Origin: Microbulbifer sp. TB1203
GTDB taxonomy: Bacteria; Pseudomonadota; Gammaproteobacteria; Pseudomonadales; Cellvibrionaceae
DNA length: 64,000 nt
NCBI RefSeq assembly: GCF_030997045.1
Contig: NZ_CP116899.1
Coordinates: 5,170,001-5,234,000, forward strand
Direction of reading: 5' to 3'
This document shows, in pieces, positions 40,271 through 48,180 of this stretch. Both the position numbers and the translations under genes were made by a program. Below the pieces are notes generated by a model. It made no database searches, was not told the origin of the DNA, and saw only the letters and a list, made by a program, of their open reading frames with translations. How positions within the stretch are numbered: position 1 is the stretch's first letter; each line of letters begins with the position of its first letter.

Positions 40271-41440
40271 GAACCTCTGAATAAGTCCCAGCCAGATGGG
40301 GTAAAATAGCATTGAGCCAACGAAAATAGCACAAGCCATGCACCAAGTCAGCTTTGCCGAAGCCGAATACCGCAACAAGCGCCGCAAGACCCGCCGCGAG
40401 AAGTTCCTAGAGCAGATGGAATCTCTGGTTCCCTGGGAGCGCCTGGAAGCGAAGATCGAGCCCTTTTATCCGAAGGCCGGGCGCGGTCGCCAACCGTACC
40501 CGCTACAGGTCATGCTGAGAATCCATTGTATGCAGCTGTCCTACAACCTCAGTGATCCCGCGATGGAGGACTCACTTTACGAGATTGAGTCCATGCGCCA
40601 TTTTAGCGGATTGACACTGACAGACCGAATTCCGGATGAAACCACTATCCTTAACTTCCGCCATCTACTTGAACAGCATCAACTTGGTCGCCAGCTATTT
40701 GAGGAGATCAATAGCCATCTCAAGAGTCATGGCATGCTGTTGAGAGAAGGCAGTATCGTGGATGCCACTATTATCGCTGCGCCGAGCTCAACCAAGAACC
40801 GGGAGAAGGCTCGAGATCCAGAGATGCACCAGACCAAGAAAGGCAACCAGTGGCATTTTGGTATGAAGATGCATATTGGCGTCGATGACGTGTTGGGAAT
40901 CATTCATAGCGTGGACACAACCGCCGCAAATACGCATGACATTACCGCGACTGAGCAGGTTCTCCACGGAGAAGAAAAAAGAGTTTGGGGTGATTCTGGC
41001 TACACCGGCGCAGAGAACCGGGAAGAGCTCAAATATCGGGAAGTCGAATGGCATATAGCGATTAAACCGAGCAAGCAGAAAACCCTTCCCGGACAAGACG
41101 CCGTTCGGAAAATGGAAAAGATCAAAGCTCAAATTCGGGCGAAGGTGGAGCACCCCTTCCGTTATATCAAGCGCGTGTTTGGCTACGATAAGGTACGCTA
41201 TCGTGGGCTGGAGAAGAATACCGAACGCCTGTGTCTGTTGGCAGGCTTCACCAACCTGTTAATCGGGAGAAAATACCTGCCCGCCTAGGGGCAGTGCGCC
41301 TGAAATCCGCGGATAGCGGGCTTCAGGCAAGGAAAACTGGGAGAATTACGTGAAAACATCGGAAATTTGACTATAAAGCGATCGACTTTTTGACCCTCCC
41401 GGTTAATTCCCGAGGGAATGGCGAGTTGATCAGAGGTTCC
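40271..41440 (+). mobile_element. IS5-family insertion sequence, complete
   Basis: The 1170-bp element begins GGAACCTCTGAATAA and ends TTGATCAGAGGTTCC, imperfect 15-16 bp terminal inverted repeats. It is flanked by a 4-bp direct repeat TTAG (40267-40270 and 41441-41444), which fits the YTAR target preference of IS5. It holds one transposase gene on the + strand. The exact duplication and intact transposase point to a recent insertion. Confidence 0.93.
40338..41288 (+). CDS. IS5-family DDE transposase
   Basis: The 316-residue protein has an N-terminal DUF772-type domain (VPWERLEAKIEPFYPKAGRG, LRIHCMQLSYNLSDPAMEDSLYE) and a DDE core: DATIIAAPSSTKN (first Asp), VWGDSGYTGAENRE (second Asp) and VEHPFRYIKRVFGYDKVRYRG (Glu), with the Y-(2)-R-(3)-G-(6)-E/K-type IS5 spacing. 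It is the only gene of the element. No frameshift or stop interrupts it, so it may still be active. Confidence 0.94.
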   Translation: MHQVSFAEAEYRNKRRKTRREKFLEQMESLVPWERLEAKIEPFYPKAGRGRQPYPLQVMLRIHCMQLSYNLSDPAMEDSLYEIESMRHFSGLTLTDRIPDETTILNFRHLLEQHQLGRQLFEEINSHLKSHGMLLREGSIVDATIIAAPSSTKNREKARDPEMHQTKKGNQWHFGMKMHIGVDDVLGIIHSVDTTAANTHDITATEQVLHGEEKRVWGDSGYTGAENREELKYREVEWHIAIKPSKQKTLPGQDAVRKMEKIKAQIRAKVEHPFRYIKRVFGYDKVRYRGLEKNTERLCLLAGFTNLLIGRKYLPA

Positions 41441-41615
41441 TTAGTTATATCCGGCTATTATCCGACTGAGCCTAGCCAAGTAAAATTCACGCAGAAATTT
41501 GCATATGAAGGCATCAAATGGAAATTGTTCGGTTTCAATATAAATATAGAATGATGACCTAGGCCCTATTCGGACAGGTTCAATTAGGTAGCTGTGGTAG
41601 CCTCCGGACCTCCAT

Positions 41616-41735
41616 GGCTTAACGAAGTGGTACAGCCGACGTTTTACTTTATGCGCCTTTTGCGCAGTCGCTACGCTCCTATTTTCGCGCAAAACGCGCA
41701 TAAAGTAAGCGGCCGCTGAGCACGACGTTCAGGCT
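41616..41735 (+). other. attC-like recombination site, interrupted by MITE-like element
   Basis: The 5' half GCTTAACGAAGTGG... and the 3' half ...GAGCACGACGTT are complementary over their length, with ACTTTATGCG/CGCATAAAGT arms near the middle and unpaired spacers, as in integron attC sites. The outer core GCTTAAC fits RYYYAAC. The 3' core GTTAGGG is split by the MITE-like element at 41730, so the final AGGGC stands after that element's right end. Confidence 0.75.
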
Positions 41736-41893
41736 GTAGAAAAACTCGAGCACTTCTTGAAGTGGCAAATTTTTTGTGCGGAGAGTGCCCTGAAATGCTT
41801 TTCGCCATACAAAATAGGTCCAGAATTCATGCAGGAGCGCGATTTTCTGGGCAAAATATAATCAGGACGAAAGGCCGGAGTTTTCTACAGCCT
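41730..41893. mobile_element. MITE-like element 1 (164 bp)
   Basis: It begins CAGGCTGTAGAAAAACTC and ends GAGTTTTCTACAGCCT, a terminal inverted repeat of about 15 bp, with CGTT on both sides (41726-41729 and 41894-41897). It carries no gene. A second copy lies at 42514-42678 in the same type of position at the end of an attC site. Confidence 0.8.
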
Positions 41894-41911
41894 CGTTAGG
41901 GCTCCAAGATC

Positions 41912-42395
41912 ATGGAAATCGTAGCAATCAATTGAGAGGGATTGGGAGTCTTTAAAAAAGATTCGATTAGAATCACTTAAGGATTCGCCAGATGCATTTG
42001 GCATTTCATATGGCGAAGTTAAAAATTTCACTCCCAATGAGTGGCAATTTATAGCATCGGGTGACGCCGGGCCCAGGTTCTTGATCGCATATAGAAACGA
42101 GGGGGCTTTAGGCTTGATTGGTGGTGTCTATTCAAATGGGGAGTATGAGCTAGTTTCAATGTGGGTTAACCCTGTTGTTCGTGGGCTAGGCGTCGGCTTA
42201 GAGCTTGTCAAAGCTCTGCAATCTCACGTACTCTCTGAAAGCCACTTGAGCGTAGCGCTAAAGGTTTCAACAGCAAATAAATCCGCACGCAATTTGTATT
42301 TAAAAGCTGGGTTTGTAGTGATTGGCGAAGCAGGTGCATTAAATACCGATGGAAGGTTGCAAAAGATGGTGTGGCATCATTCAGCCAAGCCCTAG
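41912..42395 (+). pseudogene. GNAT family N-acetyltransferase with frameshifted N-terminus
   Basis: The main frame encodes an acetyltransferase: RDWESLKKIRLESLKDSPDAFGISYGEV..., then LVSMWVNPVVRGLGVGLELVKALQSHV (the acetyl-CoA-binding V-x-x-x-x-RGxG segment) and NKSARNLYLKAGFVVIGEA. No normal start codon precedes RDWESLKK in that frame, but ATG 41912 reads MEIVAIN in another frame, and removal of one T in CAATTGAG would give MEIVAINERDWESLKK, the expected start for this family. So a single extra base has probably broken the gene, or translation starts weakly inside (TTG 42081). It sits between two attC sites as a cassette. Confidence 0.7.
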
Positions 42396-42404
42396 CCAAG
42401 CCCT

Positions 42405-42516
42405 AGCCAGGCGCTGCTAGGGACGGCCTCCTCTGTGCACATTTTGCGCGGTCACTACGTTCCCATTTTTTCGCAAAATGTGCCCAGAGCAAACCGCCCC
42501 AGAGCGCAACGTTCAG
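42405..42516 (+). other. attC-like recombination site after the GNAT gene
   Basis: CTAGCCAGGCGCTGCTAGGG at the left pairs with ...CCGCCCCAGAGCGCAACGTT at the right, with TGCACATTTTGCG/CGCAAAATGTGC near the apex. The left core reads CCCTAGC, one base off the usual YYTAAC. The right end is again cut at CGTT by a MITE-like element. Confidence 0.65.
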
Positions 42517-42678
42517 GCTGTAGAAAAACTCGAGCACTTTTTGAAGTGGCAAATTTTTCGTGCGGAGAGTGCTCTGAGCTACTTTTCGCCATACAAAACA
42601 GGTCCAGAATTCACGTAGGAGCGCGATTTTTTGTGCGAGATATAACCAGGACGAAAGGCCAGAGTTTTTCTACAGTCT
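42514..42678. mobile_element. MITE-like element 2 (165 bp)
   Basis: Begins CAGGCTGTAGAAAAACTC and ends AGAGTTTTTCTACAGTCT, flanked by CGTT at 42510-42513 and 42679-42682. Its body is closely similar to element 1 (same GAGCAC-TTTTTGAAGTGGC and GTCCAGAATTCA stretches). Confidence 0.8.
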
Positions 42679-42683
42679 CGTTA

Positions 42684-43435
42684 TCGCGCTGGGCGAAGCC
42701 CGGCGTATCTTGCGGGGTGAAAGTCCCCGTCGGGTAAGGGTTGGCCACCCGCCCGTATCGAGTGTTGATCTCATTGCGGAGCAGGTAACTGCGAACAATA
42801 TATGAGGTAAGCGTATACAGAGAATCCAGTAGGCCGTAGGGGAGACCGCGCTCCCTGAAGTGCTGGCACAGCTTCGAAAGCTCGTTGTGGTCGCTGAGAG
42901 TTTTAACGTGCTCGAAAGCCACAGGAAGCATCTGCTAATGGCAAAGATGAGGAAGACCACCGGAGTCATCAGGCCGTGGCATGCTGGAAGAGATACGTCG
43001 AGGAACCCAGGAAGCCCCAAAGGCTCCTGGTACGAGGTGAAGTGACGACATTATCAGAGTTGGGGCACGGAAGGGTGAGGAGCCCGGAAACGGTGTGGGC
43101 TCGGATGAAATCATGGAACATGGAGCGACCAGGTAGGCCTGCGAAGGCCGTATGCCGAGGGGTGTCTTATGGGGCATAGTAGTCGGAGGTCGGGAAAGCC
43201 GGCCACATGGCGAAGGACCCCACGGAAGTACGTAGTCCTTAAAGGAACTCATGCCGGACACTGTTGGACTGGATCAACATGAGTCAACCTCACTGGGGGG
43301 AATAGCCATTGGGCCTTGTAACGGGTAACAGTGAAGGTCCGCGTGGAAGCGAGTACAACCGAGGAACCGGATGCGGGAAAACCGCACGTCCGGGACTGTG
43401 GCAGGGGCGCCCGGTAACGGGCGTTCCTACGCCGG
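42684..43435 (+). ncRNA. ORF-less group II intron
   Basis: A 750-base stretch with no long frame. It contains the 5'-domain motif GGGGTGAAAGTCCCCGTCGG, and at 43363-43395 a domain V hairpin (GGAACCGGATGCGG, GAAA loop, CCGCA, 2-base bulge CG, TCCGGG). At 43400-43430 a domain VI stem (AGGGGCGCCCG, GTAA loop, CGGGCGTTCC) ends in CTAC, as in bacterial group II introns. The typical reverse-transcriptase/maturase gene is missing from domain IV. The catalytic-triad position reads AAC where AGC is usual, so activity is uncertain. It begins right after the second MITE and attC end; the 5' boundary is approximate. Confidence 0.75.
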
Positions 43436-43450
43436 AGCTGTGAGTAGTGT

Positions 43451-44074
43451 ATGAAAGAATATAAAGTCCCATATTGTACAATTATCATTTCATTGGCTAC
43501 CTTTGCCTATTCATTGTTTGTTTGCTATGAGATAAATGGTGCTTTCTATGGGAGGATGAAAATCATTCAATTGGAAGAGTACGGCGGTATTACCTTCGAG
43601 CATTTGAAAAACTTTGAGTTCTGGAGGCTGTTCGCATCTCAAATGATACATCGTGGGCAATTACACATGCTGTATAGTGTTCTGTCTCTTTTGGTTCTAG
43701 GGATTTTTATTGAACGTCACGTTAATTTCGTTCAGTTCTTCTCTATCTGGTTCGTACCAGGAGCAATTGGAACTTTAGTCAGCACACTTTCCGTAGATCC
43801 ACCCTGGAACTTAGGGACGGGTGCTTCCCAAGCTACTTTTGGTGTCGCAGCCTTTGGTCTGGTTTTGGCGGTTAAGAAAATTGAAAATTCTTGGAAGTTT
43901 TATGGCGTCTTGCTTTTTTCTCTAATTCCTGCACTTACGCTAGATTTCATTTATGCAGGCTACCCTAAGCCTGGTCATGTAACTGGATTCGTCGTAGGTG
44001 CGTTACTCGGCCTGACATATTTGAAATTCAAGCGGCCCGGGGAACTCATGGCCGGTCGACTCCGATCCGGCTAA
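43451..44074 (+). CDS. Rhomboid family intramembrane serine protease
   Basis: The 207-residue protein has about six membrane segments. The catalytic Ser is in the GASQATFG motif (GxSxxxFG, about residues 124-131), and the partner His in PGHVTGFVVGALLG (about 176). Upstream, HRGQLHMLYSVLSLLVLG fits the H/N-bearing second segment. It would cleave membrane proteins within the bilayer; targets are unknown. The gene begins 16 bases after the group II intron domain VI and ends in an attC site, so it looks like an integron cassette gene. A/T-rich codon use separates it from the backbone. Confidence 0.85.
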   Translation: MKEYKVPYCTIIISLATFAYSLFVCYEINGAFYGRMKIIQLEEYGGITFEHLKNFEFWRLFASQMIHRGQLHMLYSVLSLLVLGIFIERHVNFVQFFSIWFVPGAIGTLVSTLSVDPPWNLGTGASQATFGVAAFGLVLAVKKIENSWKFYGVLLFSLIPALTLDFIYAGYPKPGHVTGFVVGALLGLTYLKFKRPGELMAGRLRSG

Positions 44075-44177
44075 CAGGCGCTGCAAAGGGCTTACTTTGT
44101 ACACTTTCTGCGCAGCCGCTCCGCTCCGTTGTCGCGCATAAAATACACAAAGCTGCCCCTGAGCGCAGCGGTTAGGC
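44068..44177 (+). other. attC site after the rhomboid gene
   Basis: The clearest attC of the window. The left core GGCTAACAGGCGCTG pairs with CAGCGGTTAGGC at the right. Between them TACTTTGT.../...ACAAAG and CTGCGC/GCGC arms pair with a few unpaired bases. The R'' GCTAAC and R' GTTAGGC cores match the integron consensus (RYYYAAC and GTTRRRY), and the length of 110 bp is in range. Confidence 0.87.
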
Positions 44178-44212
44178 TCACCATAATCCACACGTTAAAG
44201 TAGGTGATGCGA

Positions 44213-45250
44213 ATGGAAACCTTCCTGTTTCCCACTCTAAACACTGTTTTTCTATTGGTCATTTATTCTGTGTCTTTTGCCTCAAGCAGCGAACACCCCT
44301 TGATAGGCAACTCCGCTCACACACAGCCGCAGATAGGAAGTGCCTATATGGATTCATCGTTTCCGTCAAGCTTTGCACAGGAAGTGTCATTATGGCCCGA
44401 AGGCTCTAAAGTTTTGGAGGATGGGATTAAGATAATCGCCAATGACGAGTACGCTAAAAATAATCCTCGGCTCGTCATCACCCATCCTACATTTTTACTT
44501 TATACCCCAAAAAAACATTCCGCACGAGCAGCCGTTATCGTCTTTCCAGGGGGCGGATACAAAGGTGTTGCGATTGGCAAGAAAAGCACGATCGGATTCA
44601 ATGGTGCTGATGTATGCAAGTGGCTGACTGGCGCTGGTGCCACTTGCATTCTTTTGAAGTATCGAGTTCCTAATTCTGGGTGTAGTTGGAACGCAAAAAC
44701 TCGTAAGCATGATACGCCAGATACTCCAATGGCACTGCAAGACGCTCAAAGGACGATTTCTATCGTTCGATACAACGCAAAGAAATATGATATAGATCCG
44801 AATAAAATTGGCGTTATGGGGTTTTCGGCTGGAGGGAATTTGGCTGTTCTTTCCAGCACAGCTTTTAAAAAACGAGCATATGACCCCATCGATGAAATTG
44901 ATCAAGTTAGCAGTCGTCCCGACTTCGCGATACCTGTTTATCCAGGACACTTGACAATGGAGCACAAAAACAAAAAACCAAAAGAAATCGCAGCACAAGA
45001 GCTAAATACCGACATTGAGATATCAACAGATATACCGCCAACTCTTCTCATACACGCCAAAGATGACCCGATTGATCCGGTTCATTACTCGAAAGTGTAT
45101 GAAAGAGAATTGAAGAAAGTTGGTGTAAACGTGAAACTCATGCTCTATCAAACTGGCGGTCATGCTTTTGGAGTCAAGAAGCAAGGTAAAGACACTGACA
45201 GGTGGACTGTTGATGCACTCAGATGGCTAAAGGAAATCAAGATCCTCTGA
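44213..45250 (+). CDS. Alpha/beta hydrolase (esterase-like), exported
   Basis: A protein of about 345 residues with a signal peptide (FLVIYSVSFASS region) and an alpha/beta hydrolase fold. The oxyanion segment is VIVFPGGGYKGVA, the nucleophile elbow GVMGFSAGGNLAV (GxSxGG), and the end carries the acid and His in IHAKDDPIDPVHY and GGHAFGVKK. It matches BD-FAE/acetylxylan-esterase-like families. The start is uncertain: GTG 44204, ATG 44207 and ATG 44213 are in frame; ATG 44213 leaves AGGTG at a suitable distance. It follows an attC and starts a group of three same-strand genes. Confidence 0.82.
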   Translation: METFLFPTLNTVFLLVIYSVSFASSSEHPLIGNSAHTQPQIGSAYMDSSFPSSFAQEVSLWPEGSKVLEDGIKIIANDEYAKNNPRLVITHPTFLLYTPKKHSARAAVIVFPGGGYKGVAIGKKSTIGFNGADVCKWLTGAGATCILLKYRVPNSGCSWNAKTRKHDTPDTPMALQDAQRTISIVRYNAKKYDIDPNKIGVMGFSAGGNLAVLSSTAFKKRAYDPIDEIDQVSSRPDFAIPVYPGHLTMEHKNKKPKEIAAQELNTDIEISTDIPPTLLIHAKDDPIDPVHYSKVYERELKKVGVNVKLMLYQTGGHAFGVKKQGKDTDRWTVDALRWLKEIKIL

Positions 45251-45282
45251 CATGAAGCTCTGCTTGCTATTAGGCAATTAAC

Positions 45283-45603
45283 ATGAAGATATATTGGACA
45301 TTAAAAAGCATACCTGAGTTTTCAGCTCTCTCGATACAAGAGCGGAGCGCACGATGGCGAAAGGTATATACGAAATGCTTTCATCATTGGCAAACCTGGT
45401 TAGGACTTGCTACCTGTGGTTTTTGCGCCATTTTAGGTGGACATATCGGGGGTGTCGTTGGTATGGGGTTGCTTGGTGCTGCTCTCGGCGGAGGTATCGG
45501 CGGCTTAATATTTTCTCAGGTCTTTATTACCGTTGCACGTCGGTATTATCGACACATTTTACTTGGCAAGGAGCCTGACTTAGAAGGTGAATCGCATGCC
45601 TAA
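45283..45603 (+). CDS. Small glycine-zipper membrane protein
   Basis: A 106-residue product, not recognised to family level. Residues 40-80 form a glycine-rich hydrophobic hairpin (GLATCGFCAILGGHIGGVVGMGLLGAALGGGIGGLIFSQ), a glycine-zipper pattern, with basic flanks (ERSARWRKVY and ARRYYRHIL). It likely inserts in a membrane. It lies 32 bases after the esterase gene and overlaps the region before the polysaccharide deacetylase start, so the three may be cotranscribed. Confidence 0.65.
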   Translation: MKIYWTLKSIPEFSALSIQERSARWRKVYTKCFHHWQTWLGLATCGFCAILGGHIGGVVGMGLLGAALGGGIGGLIFSQVFITVARRYYRHILLGKEPDLEGESHA

Positions 45604-45619
45604 AGGGAGATGCTTTGCT

Positions 45620-46546
45620 ATGAATCGTACTTTGTTTTTACTCTACAAGCTCATGACCATGGTAGGGCTATTTTGGTCTATGAGTGCTTTTCCAGGTGAG
45701 ATTGCTCTGACTTTTGACGACGTCCCGTTGCCTGGTGGTAATGTGATGTCTGGAAAAGAGAAAACTCAAAGAATAATTCAGCAGTTGAAGAGTCGAGGCG
45801 TAAACGAAGCGCTATTTTACGTCACTGGAAAAAATGTAGACGAGGAGTCGAGCGATCGTTTATCAGCTTATGTCAATGCAGGTTTTTATTTGGCAAATCA
45901 TAGCTATGCTCATAAATCCGCAAGTAAAATATCTGTGGATGATATTTTGGTGGATGCATATAGGACTCATTTAATTCTCAAGCGGTATGGAAAAACGCTC
46001 CCCTACTACCGATTTCCGTATCTTCATAACGGAAATGACAATGATTCTAGAAGGGCTATTTTAAATGGTTTAAAAGAGCTGGGTTATTCTAATGGCTATG
46101 TAACTGTAGATAACTATGATTGGTATATAAATAAATTATATTTGCAGTATAAAAGTTCTGGACGGAAAATTAATTCTGAAAATATGAAAGAACTGTATAT
46201 TGATTTGCTCTGGGAAAATATTCAGTTTTACGACGAGTTAGCGAAAGATATATTGGGAAGATCGCCCAAGCATGTTTTGCTTTTACATGAAAATGAGATT
46301 GCGGCGCTTTATCTCGGTGACCTTATTGACCGCGTGCGTTTTAAAGGGTGGAAAGTTATATCTCCTGTTGAGGCCTATCAAGATCCATTGGCTGATGTAA
46401 ATCATGACTTGCCTTTTTCAAAGCAGGGACGTGTAGCATCAGTCGCTCACTATAATGGCGTTGATGAAAAATTACTTAGACATAAGAACGAAAACGTTGA
46501 TTATATTAAAAGAATGTTTGAAAATTATAATGTAATTGAGGATTAG
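45620..46546 (+). CDS. Polysaccharide deacetylase family protein, exported
   Basis: A NodB-homology protein of about 308 residues. Motif 1 is ALTFDDVPLPGG (TFDD), motif 2 ANHSYAHKSASK (HSxxH zinc ligands), and motif 3 includes YRFPYLHNG; YSNGYVTVDNYDW continues the barrel, and VLLLHENEIA carries the later His. A signal peptide (LYKLMTMVGLFWSMSAFPG) leads it, so it acts outside the inner membrane, removing N- or O-acetyl groups from a glycan. I use ATG 45620, with AGGGAG upstream; a GTG at 45587 would overlap the previous gene. With the esterase at 44.2 kb it could form a de-acylation pair. Confidence 0.87.
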   Translation: MNRTLFLLYKLMTMVGLFWSMSAFPGEIALTFDDVPLPGGNVMSGKEKTQRIIQQLKSRGVNEALFYVTGKNVDEESSDRLSAYVNAGFYLANHSYAHKSASKISVDDILVDAYRTHLILKRYGKTLPYYRFPYLHNGNDNDSRRAILNGLKELGYSNGYVTVDNYDWYINKLYLQYKSSGRKINSENMKELYIDLLWENIQFYDELAKDILGRSPKHVLLLHENEIAALYLGDLIDRVRFKGWKVISPVEAYQDPLADVNHDLPFSKQGRVASVAHYNGVDEKLLRHKNENVDYIKRMFENYNVIED

Positions 46547-46599
46547 TCTATGGAGGAAGGTTCGTCTTCCATGATTTTCGTAAAGCTTTACTTGTTAAA

Positions 46600-46770
46600 T
46601 TAACGCCTTCCCGGGGTCATGACAAGGTATGTAAAGCCAAGCTGCTCAGCGCCATCTGCGAGCAAGACTTCATCCAGAGCAGCTACGGACCATGAATGCA
46701 CTGTTGGACAGCTGTTTCTGTCTTTGGGGAACAGACTAAAGATTTCAGTCGAGATGAGGTCTAGCTCCAA
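46600..46770 (-). CDS. Possible small minus-strand protein
   Basis: Read on the minus strand, a TTG at 46770 opens a 56-residue frame with balanced composition (MELDLISTEIFSLFPKDRNS... ending FTYLVMTPGRR, stop TAA 46602-46600). The sequence looks protein-like, unlike the plus-strand frame here, but there is no clear Shine-Dalgarno and I do not recognise a family. It runs opposite to its neighbours. It may be a truncated cassette gene. Confidence 0.3.
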   Translation of the reverse strand: MELDLISTEIFSLFPKDRNSCPTVHSWSVAALDEVLLADGAEQLGFTYLVMTPGRR

Positions 46771-46775
46771 TGGTT

Positions 46776-46880
46776 CGTTGTTGAGGGGTAGCCTACTTTA
46801 TGCAGCTTTTATGCGGTTGGCTGCGCTCGCATATTCGCATAAAAGCTACACAACGGTGGCTGCCCCGCATATTGACTGAA
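46776..46880. other. Degenerate attC-like hairpin
   Basis: GGGGTAGCC with GGCTGCCCC at the base, and AGCTTTTATGCG with CGCATAAAAGCT higher up, form a long imperfect hairpin with unpaired bases, similar in layout to the attC sites at 41.6 and 44.1 kb. The outer cores do not match GTTRRRY well, so this is a weak call. Confidence 0.4.
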
Positions 46881-46900
46881 GCAATACCGAGAGGTCCAGA

Positions 46901-47449
46901 ATGAAGAAAACATGTCTATTTAAAGTAACGATTTTGGTTGGCTTGTGCATTTCATTTTCATCTGAGGCACAGGTCAACGACCTTGAAACAAATTTAGGCG
47001 ATTCATATTACTACGTGGATCATTTTGAAACGGTTATTGATAAGCCTGTTGATGAAGTCTGGCCTCACGTAGTCGAAATGGGCAAGTGGATGCCGTGGAT
47101 GACCGGCGCTAATCCGGAGAGCAATAAGATATCAGAGGGGGAGCGGGTTCATTTATATGATGACTTTTATATTGAGGTTGTAAAAATCATCCCTCAGAAA
47201 ATGATCCTATTGGCAAATTTGCCTAATGTAGACCGAGGGGAGCAGTCACAAGGTGTTGCAATGATTTCTGTCACTGAAGCTAACGGGAAAACTCTTGTAT
47301 CTATATTTATGAGCAGAATTTACAATTGGTTTGATGCTGAAGAAAATCCTCAGCGGGCAACCAGGGAATCTTCTGAGTTCGCTAAGAAACGAAAAGCAGT
47401 GTTCAAAGATAACTTTCTCGTTAAGCTCAAGCAGCTAGCAGAAACTTAG
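46901..47449 (+). CDS. SRPBCC family protein, exported
   Basis: A 182-residue protein with a signal peptide (VTILVGLCISFSSEAQ) and a START/Bet v1-like (SRPBCC) domain: YVDHFETVIDKPVDEVWPHVVEMGKWMPWM, then ISEGERVHLYDDFYIEVVKIIPQKMILLANLPN and VTEANGKTLVSIFMSRIY. The family binds lipids or other hydrophobic ligands. Function is unknown. Codon use is A/T-rich. No adjacent gene explains its role. Confidence 0.72.
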   Translation: MKKTCLFKVTILVGLCISFSSEAQVNDLETNLGDSYYYVDHFETVIDKPVDEVWPHVVEMGKWMPWMTGANPESNKISEGERVHLYDDFYIEVVKIIPQKMILLANLPNVDRGEQSQGVAMISVTEANGKTLVSIFMSRIYNWFDAEENPQRATRESSEFAKKRKAVFKDNFLVKLKQLAET

Positions 47450-47513
47450 CACCACCATACGGGGTCCACCATGTCCCGGAGCACGGCATTAACAGTCAGA
47501 AAGGAATACGCAA

Positions 47514-48068
47514 TTGAACATGAGAACTATTGGCATCCTATGTATCGCCCTCTTGGCTGGGTGTGCCTCCAATCAGAAGCCCAGTTCCTCGAACGCCATC
47601 ATGGATGCAGAAAACCTGGGCAGAACACTATACAACAATCTGACATCTGAGGATGGGAGTTCGCCTTACACCTCACGCGAAGCAGACGTCGTCAAGATGG
47701 TTGGGGAGGAGGGGGTAGCTAGCGACGGACATTACAAGGCCGTTTCTATTTTCAATGAGCAGGATGGGGTGGAGAACCTTTTCTTGGTCCTGTTTCCTGA
47801 TTCAGAGGGTGTACAGTTTGGGAGGCACTTTCGGTTCCAGTTCAGGGCCGGCACGAATGATCTAATTGATGTCAGCCCTTCAACAAAGACCTGTCTTCTT
47901 GTGCCGGTTACTGGGGATTCTGTTCCTTTCTCAACACATTTATTGTCGGATGTGCCAAACGAGTTTCATGTCTTTCTGAGTTTGTACCACAATAAACAGA
48001 TATATGTATCAACTCGTAAGGGCTTATGGAGTGTTAACGGTGGTAAGATCTCGCATATTGAAAAGTGA
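47514..48068 (+). CDS. Hypothetical lipoprotein
   Basis: A 184-residue product with a type II signal (LCIALLAGCASNQ, Cys near residue 17) and no recognised domain. The mature part is soluble and rich in beta-prone stretches (FLVLFPDSEGVQFGRHFRFQFRAG, EFHVFLSLYHNKQIYVSTRKGLW). TTG 47514 has AAAGGA upstream; ATG 47520 is the other possibility. It lies between the SRPBCC gene and a second lipoprotein gene, on the same strand. Confidence 0.68.
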   Translation: MNMRTIGILCIALLAGCASNQKPSSSNAIMDAENLGRTLYNNLTSEDGSSPYTSREADVVKMVGEEGVASDGHYKAVSIFNEQDGVENLFLVLFPDSEGVQFGRHFRFQFRAGTNDLIDVSPSTKTCLLVPVTGDSVPFSTHLLSDVPNEFHVFLSLYHNKQIYVSTRKGLWSVNGGKISHIEK

Positions 48069-48180
48069 GATATTAGTGTCAAAGTCTGATCCACTCCAAG
48101 TGTAGGCATGGTATGCTTGCTGGTCCCGCTCATTCTGCTGCAGGCATTAAAAATAAAGATTATTAATTCAAGGAGTAACG

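Larger units (their letters stand above)
39606..41554 (+). pseudogene. Membrane/secreted hypothetical protein split by IS insertion
   Basis: The first part (39606-40270) encodes an N-terminal membrane segment (LLKIVLGVVGVITLAILAVFYL), then about 190 residues with two copies of a small fold: VADELFLAASQGDTEKAYSLLSEDFKN and AFAESVNEKSMEKFHSTFSSMF. The IS at 40271-41440 breaks it inside the codon following ILG. When the IS and one copy of TTAG are removed, the reading frame continues through 41445-41554 (VISGYYPTEPSQVKFTQKFAYEG...) to a TGA at 41552-41554. So the intact gene had about 258 codons and was inactivated by the insertion. The repeat pattern resembles DUF4878/SnoaL-like proteins, but I make no functional claim. 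A/T-rich codon use contrasts with the upstream backbone. Confidence 0.82.

Noticed and set aside
46619..46879. Plus-strand 86-residue frame
   Set aside because: Half of it lies in the attC-like hairpin; the composition is Ser/Ala-rich and no start signal is seen.
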